A stretch of DNA of 64,000 bases from Panorpa germanica. Taxonomy: Eukaryota; Arthropoda; Insecta; Mecoptera; Panorpidae. Position numbers and translations under genes: made by a program. The stretch's first letter is position 1; the number at the start of each line of letters is the position of its first letter. The DNA is taken from positions 992,001-1,056,000 of the forward strand of contig OY783205.1 in the NCBI GenBank assembly GCA_963678705.1, in the 5' to 3' direction. Under the pieces are notes generated by a model, which did no database searches, was not told where the DNA came from, and saw only the letters and a list, made by a program, of their open reading frames with translations. Shown piece by piece: positions 1 through 11,129 of the stretch.

Positions 1-858
1 TCCAAATGACTTATTACAAATATCACAATTAAACGGCTTAATGCCAAAATGAATGTTCTTATGCGTTTGTAAATATGTTGACGTTCCAAATGACTTATAA
101 CAAATGTCACATTTAAACGGCTTAATGCCAGAATGAACGTTTTTATGTCGCTTTAAATGAGATGAACTTCCAAAGGATTTATTGCAAATATCACAAAAAA
201 ATGTTTTAATACCCATATGACCTTTTTGATGTTGTTTTAAATTACCTGATGAGGTAAATGATTTATTACAAATGGTACAATTAAATGGACGCTCTCCAGT
301 GTGAATGCTCCGTTTATGAATTTCTAAATTTGATTTCCTCGTGTAGAAATTATCACACTCATTACAAGAATACAATTTTTTTTTCGAGTGTAAATGCAAA
401 TGTTTTAATATTTGAGACTTCTTGGTAAATGACTTGTTACATACTTCACAAATAAAAATACTTTGGATTAAAATTGACTCTTTTTCTGAATTTGCGGTCA
501 CTTTTGGTTCGAAGACGTATTTTCTACTACAATCACCTTCCATAGATTCCCGTGTCATTTTGTTATCTTGAAAATCAGGCAATGTTTTTAGTTGTCCTTG
601 CAATGTACAGGTGTCAACGTCAACAAGCTTACCTGCGTAAGGGTTCTGTTCAACAACAGGTGAATTATGGTCAGGTTCATACTCAATATAAATGATGTCA
701 ATCTCTTTTTTGATGTCTTTTTCTAATTTAATACTAGATGGTTCTTGTTTAACAACAGGATCCCCTTTTACTTTTATATTCACACTTTCCCTTTCTATTT
801 CTAATGCTTTATTTAATGCATTAACTTCCAATTTTATCGGATGTGAGCTGCTCGCCAT
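1..858 (-). CDS. C2H2 zinc-finger protein ZF1, 3' part outside window
   Basis: This is an open frame of 286 codons that starts at the ATG at 858-856 and runs off the left edge, so the stop is not seen. The first ~155 residues are acidic and low in structure, with several psi-K-x-E SUMO-type motifs (VKQEP, IKKE). After them come five full C2H2 fingers and the start of a sixth, such as CDICNKSFGSSSHLKRH. The second finger has an H-x4-H spacing (HKRSIH). The start is chosen because the ATG context and N-terminus align with the three paralogues to the right, and a shared acceptor (ctttcag) lies 24 nt upstream at 883-885, implying a 5'-UTR intron. The likely role is a nuclear DNA-binding regulator. 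The target is unknown. Confidence 0.85.
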   Translation of the reverse strand, partial: MASSSHPIKLEVNALNKALEIERESVNIKVKGDPVVKQEPSSIKLEKDIKKEIDIIYIEYEPDHNSPVVEQNPYAGKLVDVDTCTLQGQLKTLPDFQDNKMTRESMEGDCSRKYVFEPKVTANSEKESILIQSIFICEVCNKSFTKKSQILKHLHLHSKKKLYSCNECDNFYTRKSNLEIHKRSIHTGERPFNCTICNKSFTSSGNLKQHQKGHMGIKTFFCDICNKSFGSSSHLKRHKNVHSGIKPFKCDICYKSFGTSTYLQTHKNIHFGIKPFNCDICNKSFG

Positions 859-1439
859 TTTATTGAAGAAATCAACAGTTTACTGAAAGCAAAGAATATT
901 AATATTTAACTATTAATACATCTACGTTTGAAGAGCTATAAATAGGCCTTTTGCTGACGATTCGTGAAATCTATTGTTGCCGTGATAAATTTACAATAGG
1001 TAGAATGGAAGTTGAGATTTTGCAAAAAAATCAGCATTTAAAAACTTGATAAATTAGAAAAGGAATCTAAGATGTGGAAAAACCAACATCATATTTAAAA
1101 CAATTAGCACTAATGCTCATAATGGCGTTAGGATATATGATTTAACCGTTAATATTGTCTATTTATGAATAAAAAGTGGTATAATACATATTACGCAGTG
1201 ATTTGTACATATTTTGAGTATACAACAATCGCCATAAAACATACGAAAATGCAGTAGTTTTTTATAAGATTCAAAACAAAAGACTATTGAATAATTACCC
1301 AAAAATTATATGATAGAATAAAACAAATACGTAATTGTTTCACTAATTTACTCTAAAAGTATTTTAATAACAATAGCTTTGTTATGTAAATTAACGCAAA
1401 ATATATAATATTATCAAAATGAAAGACATAAAAGAGGAA

Positions 1440-1545
1440 CAGTTCTATAGTTCGTCCTGTTGCTGTCAAAATTAGCAAAATAAGCGTGAAGAACGTACGG
1501 TCTTTTTGAGACAAAATATTGGCGGGATTTTCAAATTAATTATAA
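1440..1545 (-). promoter_or_regulatory. Conserved upstream block of ZF1
   Basis: This block holds AATATTGGCGGGATTT (1515-1530) and, nearer the gene, a GTCAAAAT..AATAAGCGTGAA stretch. The same two blocks recur upstream of the other three zinc-finger genes. Read on the gene's strand the core is AAATCCCGCCAATATT, which contains CCAAT and resembles an E2F site (TCCCGCC). It is probably the promoter or first non-coding exon of ZF1. Which factor binds is inference. Confidence 0.5.
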
Positions 1546-3436
1546 CAAGTCTGAATTTTCAAACTTTGAAGTTGTATTTCAGTTATTATTCAGATAGATA
1601 GATAGATTGGTAGACCATAATGTTCGATTAGATAATGGGAAACTAAGTTATGATTTGATCGTTTAAACTGAAATATAAAATGTAATACAAATTGAAAGAA
1701 AACCGATTTTGAACCGTATCGTGTTCCTGTGGTTTTAAGTAAACAGCATAGAGCAAGCTCATTAGATTTGAAAAAAAATTAGGTAAACTGCGTCATAGTA
1801 GCAAACCTAAATTATTCGTACCTATCTTATCTTTACCTTTAGTACCGCAATTTACCTAATTTTATAAAGAGTTTCAAAGTGTCTTGCGGAAGGAAGTTAA
1901 GAGGGGCTGGCAATAGTAAATATTTGTTTTTAACAATATTCTGTTAAACATATGTAAAACCAGCCATCATACTTTCACGTAGATGAGTGTGGTTTTTACG
2001 TACCTTTTGCACCTGCCGCCTGTAAAAGGGCCCCGTTTCAAGCTAACAAGTTCGCATATGTTCTTAATTACATATTACACTTATATTTTCAGCTTTACAA
2101 CTATTTCAGTTTTGCTAAAATAACATAGGTCTGGGTGCTCTGGGATCTTACTTAATGTTAAGCATATATTATCTCATCATAAGGCAAATATCAAAAAATA
2201 TTATTTAACGCCGAACGAAACAATTTGGCTATTCCATAAATGTAAAAAACCTGATTAGATGATAATAGCCTATTCAATAAAAAGGTATACTAAAGTTTGC
2301 ATTTTTACTTTTTATGTTATTTCGAATGTTTGGTCGATCGTGCGAGTGGATAAAACCAAATACAGTTATATCTTTGTGAGGGTCACCACTTGCAACCCTC
2401 CTACTCATTGAGGCTTTATAAGAATTATAACGCAAGTTGTAATGTATTTGCCCCAACGGCTGAGTATAGACAAAACTCTTCAGCGCCATCCATTTTCAGG
2501 GTTGTGTGTTAATCAATGAAAGAATAATTATTAAAAAAATTTCTTTATTTATAAATAATTAGTTATTACTACCTATACCTGAATATAATTCTCGTATTGA
2601 TTTTTTACCAGTTAATACCGAACTATACAAAGCTGATATTTTGCCTATGAAATTGATCACAATTCTCTTGTAATGGGATTGTGAATCATCTCTTAATTTC
2701 TATAAAACTATGGAATATATTGATAAAGTTACCTACCGGGACCTTAAATGTCTAAATATTTTTTAATAACTCGCTGCATTTTTAGAGATATTAACATTTA
2801 AATAATTTTTTTCCTTTCGTAATTAATGGGATCCAACGTTATAGAAAAATCCAACACATATAACGTGACGTCCGCTAAGTTGACATCTCTTTTGTACAAC
2901 ATAGCGTAAATGAGATAGCATACTTAACACAGAACTCCCTTAACAGTGCGACATGTTACGTTATAAATATGCCCGACATCTATAGCGCTAAAACTACAAT
3001 TGAAATTTTTAATTGCTCTGTCAACATTTCGATATATAATAAATTAAAAACATTTATTAACATCTATTTTAATCCACAATTAAAAAACTGACCCCTGAAA
3101 AATGAGTTCGCAATCTCATTACGAATCAATAAAATCCAATGTGAAATAAAACCGCTATAAAAAACAACTTACAATAGCGCACATAAAATAAAAAATAAAT
3201 AATACTTCATAATCAGTGTATTGCTCATTGATATCTAATTAGTGATTCTTAACAAACATTTACATATAGTATGGTAATAATTATGTATAGTATTCCACTT
3301 ATAGTTTATAATAAGTTAAGTTATAATTTTTTTTTAATGATGTAAAAAAATATTTCCGTGGTGCATACTTTAGAACTGAGTGTTAATACCAAATATTGAA
3401 ATACTTACACTAATAACTTCACTCCAATAAAACTGT
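1546..3436. other. Gene-free spacer between ZF1 and ZF2
   Basis: No supported gene is seen here. The stretch is AT-rich. About 2710-3125 resembles, in reversed orientation, the TIR repeat family found in galectin gene 1, ending near CCCCTGAAAAATGAG at 3090-3110. The 71-codon minus frame at 2274-2489 has no recognisable family match. Confidence 0.5.
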
Positions 3437-4810
3437 CTATTTGCTTTTTATTTTTAAATGACTATTATGATGTTTTCTTAAGTGACTTGAACTTGCAAAT
3501 GATTTAGTACAGATACCACAAGGAAACGGTTTGACGTCCAAATGACGATATTGATGTTCTTTAAAATTACCGGCCGTTGTGAATGTCTTATTACATATAT
3601 TACAAGAAAACGGGTTAACGTCCAAATGACTCTTCTTATGTACTTTTAATTGATTAGAACTTGCAAATGATTTAGTACAGATATCACATGGAAACGGTTT
3701 ATTATCCAGATGATTGTTTTTATGTACTTTTAAGTTAGTTGCCGTTGTAAACGATTTATTACAAATGTTACAAGGAAAAGGTTTAATGTCAAAATGACTC
3801 CTTTCATGTTCTATTAACCGATTGGAACTTATAAACGATTTATTACATGTATTACATGGAAACGGTTTCACGTCCAAATGACAGCTTTTATGCTTTTTTA
3901 AATGATCTGATCTTTTAAATGACTTATTACAAATGTTACAAGAAAACGGCTTAGTGTCTAAATGACTCACTTTATGTACTCTTAAATAAGCCGGGCTTCT
4001 AAATGATTTCTTACAGATATCACAAGAAAATGGTTTTTTGCCCAAATGGCTATTTCTATGTGCTTGTAAATTACTTGACATTGTAAATGACTTATCACAC
4101 ATATCACAAGGAAATAGCCTAATGCCCAAATGACTGTCATGATGTCGTTTTAAATGACTTGATCTTGTAAATGATTTATCACAGATATCACAAGAAAACG
4201 GCTTAATATCGGAATGACTGTCTTTATGTTGTTTTAAAAGACCTAAGCGTTTAAATGTTTTCATACAAATGGTACAAGGAAATGGACGCTCTGCTGTATG
4301 ACTTCGTTTATGAATCGCTAAATTATCGCTTCTTACGTAAGACTTGCCACATTCATCACAATAATATAAGCTCTTTTCTGAATGTACATGTAAATGTTTT
4401 AATAACTTTGCACTCTCGTCAAATGACTTGTTACATAATTCACAGATATAATTCTTCTGACTGGAAATTAAAATATCTTTTGGCGTTTGTCTGAAAATGC
4501 ATCTCCTATCACGATCACCTTCTACTGATTCCCCTGTTCTTTTGTTACGTAGATCATTAGGCAAAGCTCCTAGGTTCTTCTGTAATTTACAACTCTCTTT
4601 AGTAAAAACAGCCGAATTAATGTCTTCTTCATGGTTAATACAAATGATGTCGATTTCATTCTTGGCTTCTGTTCTTAATTTCCTATTTGATGATTCTTCT
4701 TTAACAACAATATTCTCTTCTATTTCTATTTTTATATCTAAACTGTTATTTTCTATTTCAGATATTTTATTTAATGCAGTATTCATTTCTTGTGAGTTGC
4801 TCGCTGCCAT
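3437..4810 (-). CDS. C2H2 zinc-finger protein ZF2, twelve fingers
   Basis: This is a complete 457-aa frame without coding introns. Residues 1-120 are acidic, with repeated IKIE/VKEE-type SUMO consensus motifs and no recognisable ZAD, KRAB or BTB domain. Residues 121-457 hold twelve consecutive C2H2 fingers. Only finger 2 to 3 carries a near-canonical linker (HTAERPF). The others use L-[GD]-x-K-P in place of TGEKP. Its first two fingers are closest to those of the neighbouring genes, so the extra fingers probably arose by internal duplication. A shared acceptor (ttttcag) lies 24 nt upstream of the ATG. The expected role is sequence-specific DNA binding in the nucleus; the target is not predictable here. 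Confidence 0.93.
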   Translation of the reverse strand: MAASNSQEMNTALNKISEIENNSLDIKIEIEENIVVKEESSNRKLRTEAKNEIDIICINHEEDINSAVFTKESCKLQKNLGALPNDLRNKRTGESVEGDRDRRCIFRQTPKDILISSQKNYICELCNKSFDESAKLLKHLHVHSEKSLYYCDECGKSYVRSDNLAIHKRSHTAERPFPCTICMKTFKRLGLLKQHKDSHSDIKPFSCDICDKSFTRSSHLKRHHDSHLGIRLFPCDMCDKSFTMSSNLQAHRNSHLGKKPFSCDICKKSFRSPAYLRVHKVSHLDTKPFSCNICNKSFKRSDHLKKHKSCHLDVKPFPCNTCNKSFISSNRLIEHERSHFDIKPFPCNICNKSFTTATNLKVHKNNHLDNKPFPCDICTKSFASSNQLKVHKKSHLDVNPFSCNICNKTFTTAGNFKEHQYRHLDVKPFPCGICTKSFASSSHLRKHHNSHLKIKSK

Positions 4811-4834
4811 TTTATTAAAGAAATAAAGAGTTTA

Positions 4835-6215
4835 CTGAAAACAAATAATATTATTATTTAATTATTAACTGATCTGTTGCCGTAACAATATGTAACCATT
4901 GCAATTTAATGTCTGTGCAATATCGGGTTTATGGGCAGATTGGCATGATAAAATCTATAAAAATAGACAAAGGGAAGCAGTAAATTAAAATAACGTAACT
5001 ACTTAGCAAAATATTACTTTGTTCTATCTAATTTGAAAAGGGAAACACCATACATCATAAAATTTTGCAATCATCGAGCTGCAAAAACTAGCAGACAATT
5101 GCTTAGTTTGCTGATTTAACAGAAGGAAACATAATAACAGAGCACTAACAACATTAGAGATGAAACTTACTAAAAATAATTGGAGTCAATCTATATCAAT
5201 CTAACCTACTAAAAATGCAATTTGAGAGTTAAATTTTGTACTACTGGAACATGGCATTCAAAAAGCATTAAAGCATAACCTAAAAACTACTGTATTTTTT
5301 TTTAAATTAAGCTTTGGTATATTCAGCCTTCTTGCTCTATGTATTACTAAGTATAATTTATATTTGATTAAATTAAAAAATACGAATTTATATTTATAAA
5401 CTTATCATTAATTTCTAATTGTTTTAGAATAATATAATAAAATTTGTTTTTAAATGAATATATGTAATGCTAAAATGGATATAAAGAAATGTAATGTAAG
5501 GATACAAAAATTATGTAAAAGAAAAATAAATACCTAATTAACACTTTTATATATTTATATTCTTTTAGTAGCAGTTTTGTTTAAGTTAAATATAAATTAT
5601 ACAAAATAAACAAGCGCATCAATACGTAGATGTTGTTCTCTGCTGCTGTCAAAATAAGCGAGAAAGGATCGACGTGAAATATTGGCGGGATTTACGAATT
5701 TTAAACCCAAAGATGTTGCAATTAGCGCACTATTATCTCTGTAGCGCACATCAATGCTCTCGGTCATTATGTCTCCTATAATTTGTTTAAACAATAGCGT
5801 TTTAGAAAAGAAAAACAAAAGGAAAAGGAAAGAACAAAAATTATTCTATGAGTGAGCCCTCTAATATCAAAGAGATTATTAAAATAATATAATAACAGAA
5901 AAAGCAAAAAATCTTTTTTATAACAATATAATATTTATTTTTATAACAATATAATATTTATATATGGTATATATTATACAGTGGTAATATATAAGCATTT
6001 ACAGGTTCTTTTGTGTCGTTTAAGCTAAGCTATCTTTATGAAGGCACATTGTCGTGCAAAAATACATAAATGTAATACATCCCGAGAAACAGGAACTAAG
6101 GAAAAGAAAATAAGTATAGTTTGGAGATATTTCTGTTGTCATTTTTAAAATGTTACTTACGGCAATGTCAGGCATTGAACTCAATAACCTTATTCTTCAT
6201 ATTTACTCTAGCTTG
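4835..6215. other. Spacer between ZF2 and ZF3
   Basis: No gene is seen apart from the ZF2 upstream block near 5.6-5.7 kb. There is a local duplication of a caatataatatttat-type string near 5925-5965. The remainder is AT-rich sequence with no recognisable structure. Confidence 0.5.
5600..5700 (-). promoter_or_regulatory. Conserved upstream block of ZF2
   Basis: It contains AATATTGGCGGGATTT at 5678-5693 and GCTGTCAAAATAAGCG at 5645-5660, matching the blocks upstream of ZF1, ZF3 and ZF4. It lies about 0.87 kb from the ZF2 ATG, which fits a promoter and first non-coding exon followed by a 5'-UTR intron. A 73-codon frame that crosses the block is not conserved in the other copies and is taken as chance. 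Confidence 0.5.
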
Positions 6216-7217
6216 TTAACTTGTGCTTGGTTGCCAATGACTATATTTATGAATTTTTAAATATCTTGTACTTGCAAAAGACTTGTAACAAACATCGCAA
6301 GGAAATGGTTTAATACCCAAATGGTTGTTATTATGAGTTTGTAAAATTTCAGCATTTGAAAATGACTTATCACAAATATTACAAGCAAACGGTTTAATGT
6401 CCAAATGAACGTTTTTATGCTTTTTCAAATGACTTGAACTTCCAAATGATTTATGACAAATGTCACATAAATATGGCTTAATGTTTAAATGAACATTATT
6501 CGTATGTCGTTCTAAATGACCTAAACTTGCAAATGTCTTGCTGCAAAGGTCACATGAAAACGGCCTAAGGCCCATATGAGAGTTCATATGTTTTTTTAAA
6601 ATAGTTGATGTTGTATATGTCTTATTACAAATTTTACATTTAAAAGGGCGCTCCCCTGTATGACTTCGTTTATGAATCACTAAATTGGAGCTCCTAACAT
6701 AAGACTTTTCACATTCATTACAAGAATATAATTTTTTGCCAGAGTGGATATGTAAATGTTTCAATAACTTAGTTGAACTGTCAAATGACTTGTTACATAC
6801 ATCACAGACATAATGTTTCTGATTAAAAATGATTATTTCTCTTCCTGATTGTCCGGTAACTTGTGGTTCGGAGCCGCATTTTGCATCACAATCACAAACC
6901 CCTCTTTCCTCTGCCATCTTATTTCCTCGATGATTATGTAGTATCTGTTCATGTTCCTTTAATTTACAAGAATCCAGAAACATATCTCCGCAAGAGTCCT
7001 GTGTGACATCAGTTAAATTATGGTCAGGCTCATATTTAATAAAAATAATGTCCACCTCCTTTTTGATTACAGTTGCTAATGTAACACTTAAAGGTTCCTC
7101 TTGATTAACAGTTTCCTCTTTTTCTATTTTTATATTCATACAAATATTTTCTATTTCCGATACTTCATGTAACACATCAGCTTCCAATTTTATTTTCTGT
7201 GCATTGCTGGCTGCCAT
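6216..7217 (-). CDS. C2H2 zinc-finger protein ZF3, seven fingers
   Basis: This is a complete 333-aa, coding-intron-free frame. The N-terminal ~140 residues are acidic and carry psi-K-x-E motifs (IKIEKEE, IKKE) and the shared start MAASN. Seven C2H2 fingers follow, the fourth with H-x4-H spacing (HTNNVH). The frame ends in a short tail after the last finger (SHWQPSTS), very like ZF4 (SHWQQNTIR), so ZF3 and ZF4 are the closest pair. The linker between fingers 2 and 3 is canonical (HTGERP); the rest are of the L/M-G/D/N-x-K/R-P type. The acceptor upstream is ttttag at 7242-7244. It is probably a nuclear regulator from a recently expanded family. Confidence 0.93.
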   Translation of the reverse strand: MAASNAQKIKLEADVLHEVSEIENICMNIKIEKEETVNQEEPLSVTLATVIKKEVDIIFIKYEPDHNLTDVTQDSCGDMFLDSCKLKEHEQILHNHRGNKMAEERGVCDCDAKCGSEPQVTGQSGREIIIFNQKHYVCDVCNKSFDSSTKLLKHLHIHSGKKLYSCNECEKSYVRSSNLVIHKRSHTGERPFKCKICNKTYTTSTILKKHMNSHMGLRPFSCDLCSKTFASLGHLERHTNNVHLNIKPYLCDICHKSFGSSSHLKKHKNVHLDIKPFACNICDKSFSNAEILQTHNNNHLGIKPFPCDVCYKSFASTRYLKIHKYSHWQPSTS

Positions 7218-7469
7218 TTTAATGAAGAAATTAATAGTATACTAAAACAAACAATATTTTTATTTTATTATATATTAATAGTTCAATCAACTTTTGTAGT
7301 AACATTAAGGTTAATAATATAGATAAAGTAGTGGTAATTTGAAATTATAATGGAATGGATGTTTCCTCAAAGGTTTCTTTCCTTAAAAGATGTTTGCTTA
7401 ATTCATACTTTTAATAATGTTCACTGTCGTTTAAAAATGACAAGGAACTATTCATTCAGACCATCTGTA

Positions 7470-7560
7470 CATAGAGGTTGTTCTCTACTGCTGTCAAAAT
7501 AAGCGTGAATGTAGCGTTTGGTCTATTCTATACAAAATATTGGCGCGATTTACAAAATAA
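7470..7560 (-). promoter_or_regulatory. Conserved upstream block of ZF3
   Basis: GCTGTCAAAATAAGCGTGAA is followed by AATATTGGCGCGATTT (7536-7551). The one-base change from the GGCGGGA of the other copies leaves another E2F-compatible core (TCGCGCC), and the CCAAT is kept. It lies only ~0.3 kb from the ATG, closer than in the other three genes, so the presumed 5'-UTR intron is short here. Confidence 0.5.
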
Positions 7561-7936
7561 TTGTAACATATTATAAACTTTGTAGATAATGAACTGATAA
7601 TAACCCATAACGTTAGAACGCACAATTGTAGTAAATGTGGTTTGTTAGAATGTGGAACCATTGGAAATTTTAGGCTGTATAAGGCATTGCCGAGTAACTT
7701 CTGTATTAATAATTAATAGCTAGGACTATTCAAAGATTTACAATAATAAAACTTGATGTATATAAACTTAATTATTTTATTACATATATAATTTACTTAA
7801 TATAAAACTATATAAGTATCTAACACAACTTTATTTAAAACGATAGCTATCGAACCTCTTTTGCCTATTGGCATTGTCATACTAGGGTTTACACTGCTAT
7901 TCAACATTCCATCCATAGCTTATCCAGCTATTTATT

Positions 7937-8884
7937 TTATCTAATTGTATTTTGTTGCCAATGACTATATTTATGTGTTCTTACATATTTTGCACTTGCA
8001 AATGATTTGTTACATATATCACAAGGAAACGGCTTAATACCTAAATGATTATTTTTATGTGTTGTTAAAATTTCTGATGAAGAAAATGACTTATTACAAA
8101 TATTACAAGGAAACGGCTTAATCTTTAAATGAACGTTTTTATGTGTATTTAAATGACTGAAAGTTCCGAATGATTTATTACAAATATCACATGAAAATGG
8201 TTTAATTTTTAAATGAACGTTTGTATGCGTCTCCAAATGATATGAAGTTGAAAATGACTTACTACAAAGGTTACATAAAAATGGTTTAATTCCCATATGA
8301 CATTTTATGTGTTTTTTTAAAGTAGTTGACGTTATGTATGATTTATTACAAATAGTACACTTATATGGGCGCTCTCCTGTATGATTTCGTTTATGAATCA
8401 CTAAATTATCGCTCCTTACGTAAGATTTATCACACTCACTACAAGAATATAATTTCTTGCCAGAATGTATATGTAAATGTTTTAATAATTTTGCCGCCTT
8501 GTCAAATGACTTGTTACATACATCACAGATATAATTCCGATTAAAAATGATTATTTCTCTTCCTGAGTGTCCGCTCACTTGCGGTTCACGGACATCCATT
8601 GCTTTTTCAGATTTTTCCTTTCCATGACAATCTGGAAATACGTGCTCCTGCAATTTACAGGAGTCCTGTGTTACAGTAGGTGAATTACGGCCACTTTCAT
8701 ATTCAATACAAATAATGTCTATCTCCTCTTTGATTTCAGTTATTAATTTAACACTTAACGGTTCATCTGAAACTGCGATTTTCTCTTCTTCTAATTTTAT
8801 ATTCGAATTTATATTTTCTATTTTCGATATTTTATTTAATGCTTCAGCTTCTATATTTATTTTACGTGAGTTGCCTGTTGCCAT
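7937..8884 (-). CDS. C2H2 zinc-finger protein ZF4, seven fingers
   Basis: This is a complete 315-aa frame without coding introns. About 120 acidic N-terminal residues contain SUMO-type motifs (IKLEEE, IKEE). Seven C2H2 fingers then run from about residue 117 almost to the C-terminus. Fingers 2-3 are joined by canonical HTGERP; later linkers read LKIKP, LGIKP or MGIKP. The stop is followed at once by AATAAA on the same strand, a possible poly(A) signal. A conserved acceptor (ttttcag, 8909-8911) lies just upstream of the ATG. It is an array neighbour and close paralogue of ZF3. The role is inferred only from the domain: DNA binding. Confidence 0.93.
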   Translation of the reverse strand: MATGNSRKINIEAEALNKISKIENINSNIKLEEEKIAVSDEPLSVKLITEIKEEIDIICIEYESGRNSPTVTQDSCKLQEHVFPDCHGKEKSEKAMDVREPQVSGHSGREIIIFNRNYICDVCNKSFDKAAKLLKHLHIHSGKKLYSCSECDKSYVRSDNLVIHKRNHTGERPYKCTICNKSYITSTTLKKHIKCHMGIKPFLCNLCSKSFSTSYHLETHTNVHLKIKPFSCDICNKSFGTFSHLNTHKNVHLKIKPFPCNICNKSFSSSEILTTHKNNHLGIKPFPCDICNKSFASAKYVRTHKYSHWQQNTIR

Positions 8885-9504
8885 TTTAATAAAGAAGTTA
8901 ATAATTTACTGAAAACAAATAATATTTATGTTTTATTATCAACCGATACACATCTGTCAATCTGTAACAACATTTAGCGGATAATATAATAAATATTTCG
9001 AAAGGAAGAAAAAGTTTATCAATATTTAAAACGGCACCGTCTATGTAATCGTACTTAAAGGAAGACATATTAAAGAAACTTCTCATTATTTAATACTGCT
9101 AATAATATATAGTGAACGTTTGGATCAAAAGACGAGAAACCATAATCTTCAAACACAATATTGAATAGAAAGCAGATTGCAGACACATTTATTTTTGTAC
9201 CAAAAGAAAACAGTTTTTGTATATTTGGAATTGAACGTTAAGGAAAATCGTAAAATAAGGGTAAGAGGTTTTACTAATAGAAAGCACATTTCGTAATGCA
9301 TCAAAAGATAAAAGATACTAAATCTGAATAGAACTACATATGATTTAATCCACGGATTTGACTTCGATGCAATAAGTCGTCAATAATTATTTAAAAATGT
9401 ACTAATGTAATGATAAAATGAAAATATATAAAATAGAAAAATACATACCTAATTGTCTTGTTTATTTTATGTAAAATATAAATTAATGTAAAATGAAACA
9501 GTAT

Positions 9505-9600
9505 CCATATGTCAAGTCGCCTTGCAGTTGTCAAAATAGTTGGAAGCTATCAATTTGGTTTTTTCACATAATATTGGCGGGATTTACAAAAAGATTGTAA
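9505..9600 (-). promoter_or_regulatory. Conserved upstream block of ZF4
   Basis: AATATTGGCGGGATTT at 9570-9585 is preceded by GTTGTCAAAATAG, matching the blocks of the other zinc-finger genes. It lies about 0.7 kb upstream of the ZF4 ATG. The match across four paralogues, in otherwise diverged spacer, is the evidence for function. Confidence 0.5.
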
Positions 9601-11129
9601 CACTACATTTAACTACCATTCATTCTACCGTGCACTACTATATACTCCATTTTAGCAAATATGTTATCATATTAGTTGTATTTTTTCCTTTCAGCATTTT
9701 TGTGTGTGACATTATTGCGGGTTAAGTTATTTGATTTATCCTACTCTAAATGATAATTCTAGATGACACACCCCACATCTAATAACTTTTTTCGGTACAC
9801 GTTTGCGCCTGAAGAGTCAGCAACTATATCTGCAGGTACAATACTTTATCCAGATTATTAGGTTCATCGTATTGTAACTCATCGGGGAAGTAATTCATCA
9901 AAGAAACAAAAATACTTTTCTTTTCAAATTAAGAGCGCTTCTTGAGATATATGTGAAACAATGTCTTTAAAGGAGGCACTGTTTTGGAAGGAGCTTTTTT
10001 AAACACGTGTACTCCCAGTAAACATTTTGGAGTAAATTCTACTTAATTTCTATTACATATCATGAATTTTTTGTCTGGAACGTGTTCGTTTTCTATTCAG
10101 TCGTTCATAGGTTTTAAATCATAGGTCATAAATATTTAAATGAAGAAATAAATAGATGTAATCTTTAGTACGGATCGTAATTTTTTTAATGAAATTATTC
10201 ATCTTCAACAATACTCGTTATATTAGTTTTTTACATTGTTTTGGTGATTCAAAAATCCACGATCGGCAGGTCTGCGTTAGGTTTAAAACCTCTGTCTTAC
10301 CATCGCTAAGTACTATCTTCGTTTATATACATTCTATTCGGGGATTGAGGGAGATAGCGTCTGTCTATTACCGTTAAAGAAATATTTGTTGAAAAAGGAT
10401 AGCATATACTTTAAACATCTGTACAGAACGAAATATTATACAAGTATACAAGTGTAACGGTGAATAATATATTTTACTTGTCTAACGCATCTCGTTTCTC
10501 TCTCACTTTTAATAAATAAATTTTCATTTACAGAATAAATGAAATGAATGTGAATTTAAAAAAAATATATCCATGTGGGAAAGAAACAGAAATACTTAAT
10601 GAATGATGTTGGAAAAAGAAAGAATATTATCATGAAAAACTAACACAAAATCTGTGACAGGTAGAGAACTTGTAAAGCGTTAGAATAGAATTGTACGAGT
10701 GACTCGAACTTCACCAAATAGGACACTTCACCAAATTGTTTACTGGGACTTTGCATTTGGCACTTTCAAAGCGACTGAATATTTGTATGGATATGGGCTT
10801 CCAACCAATACTTTTAATATGAGTAAACAGTTTTAAAACAGCTCAATTCGTACGTACAGCTCATAAACTTATAATTAATTGAACGCCACTCAAAAGATGA
10901 CAAGACATGTATTGCTAAACTAAAAAAATACTAGAAATATATCGCCTAAATATTTATTTATTAAAGAAAATTAACTTGGTAAGTGTAATAATATAACAAG
11001 ATATAATAAATAACAAACAATACGAAACTAGAAAAAATAGAGTAACTTGCATACTATTGCGCCTGGAGAGACAGCAACTTAACTTACAAGAAAAGCACTA
11101 TACGAATGTAGATCGCATTTTTTGGATTG
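9601..11129. other. Spacer between zinc-finger and galectin blocks
   Basis: No gene is supported. A short string gcgcctgaagagtcagcaac near 9805 is echoed near 11060, which suggests dispersed repeat debris. An AATAAA on the minus strand near 10950 could serve galectin gene 1. Confidence 0.4.

Noticed and set aside
2274-2489. 71-codon minus frame
   Set aside because: No family resemblance, no splice context and no paralogous support.
5597-5818. 73-codon minus frame across the ZF2 upstream block
   Set aside because: The frame is not kept in the matching blocks of ZF1, ZF3 or ZF4; the DNA, not the protein, is conserved.
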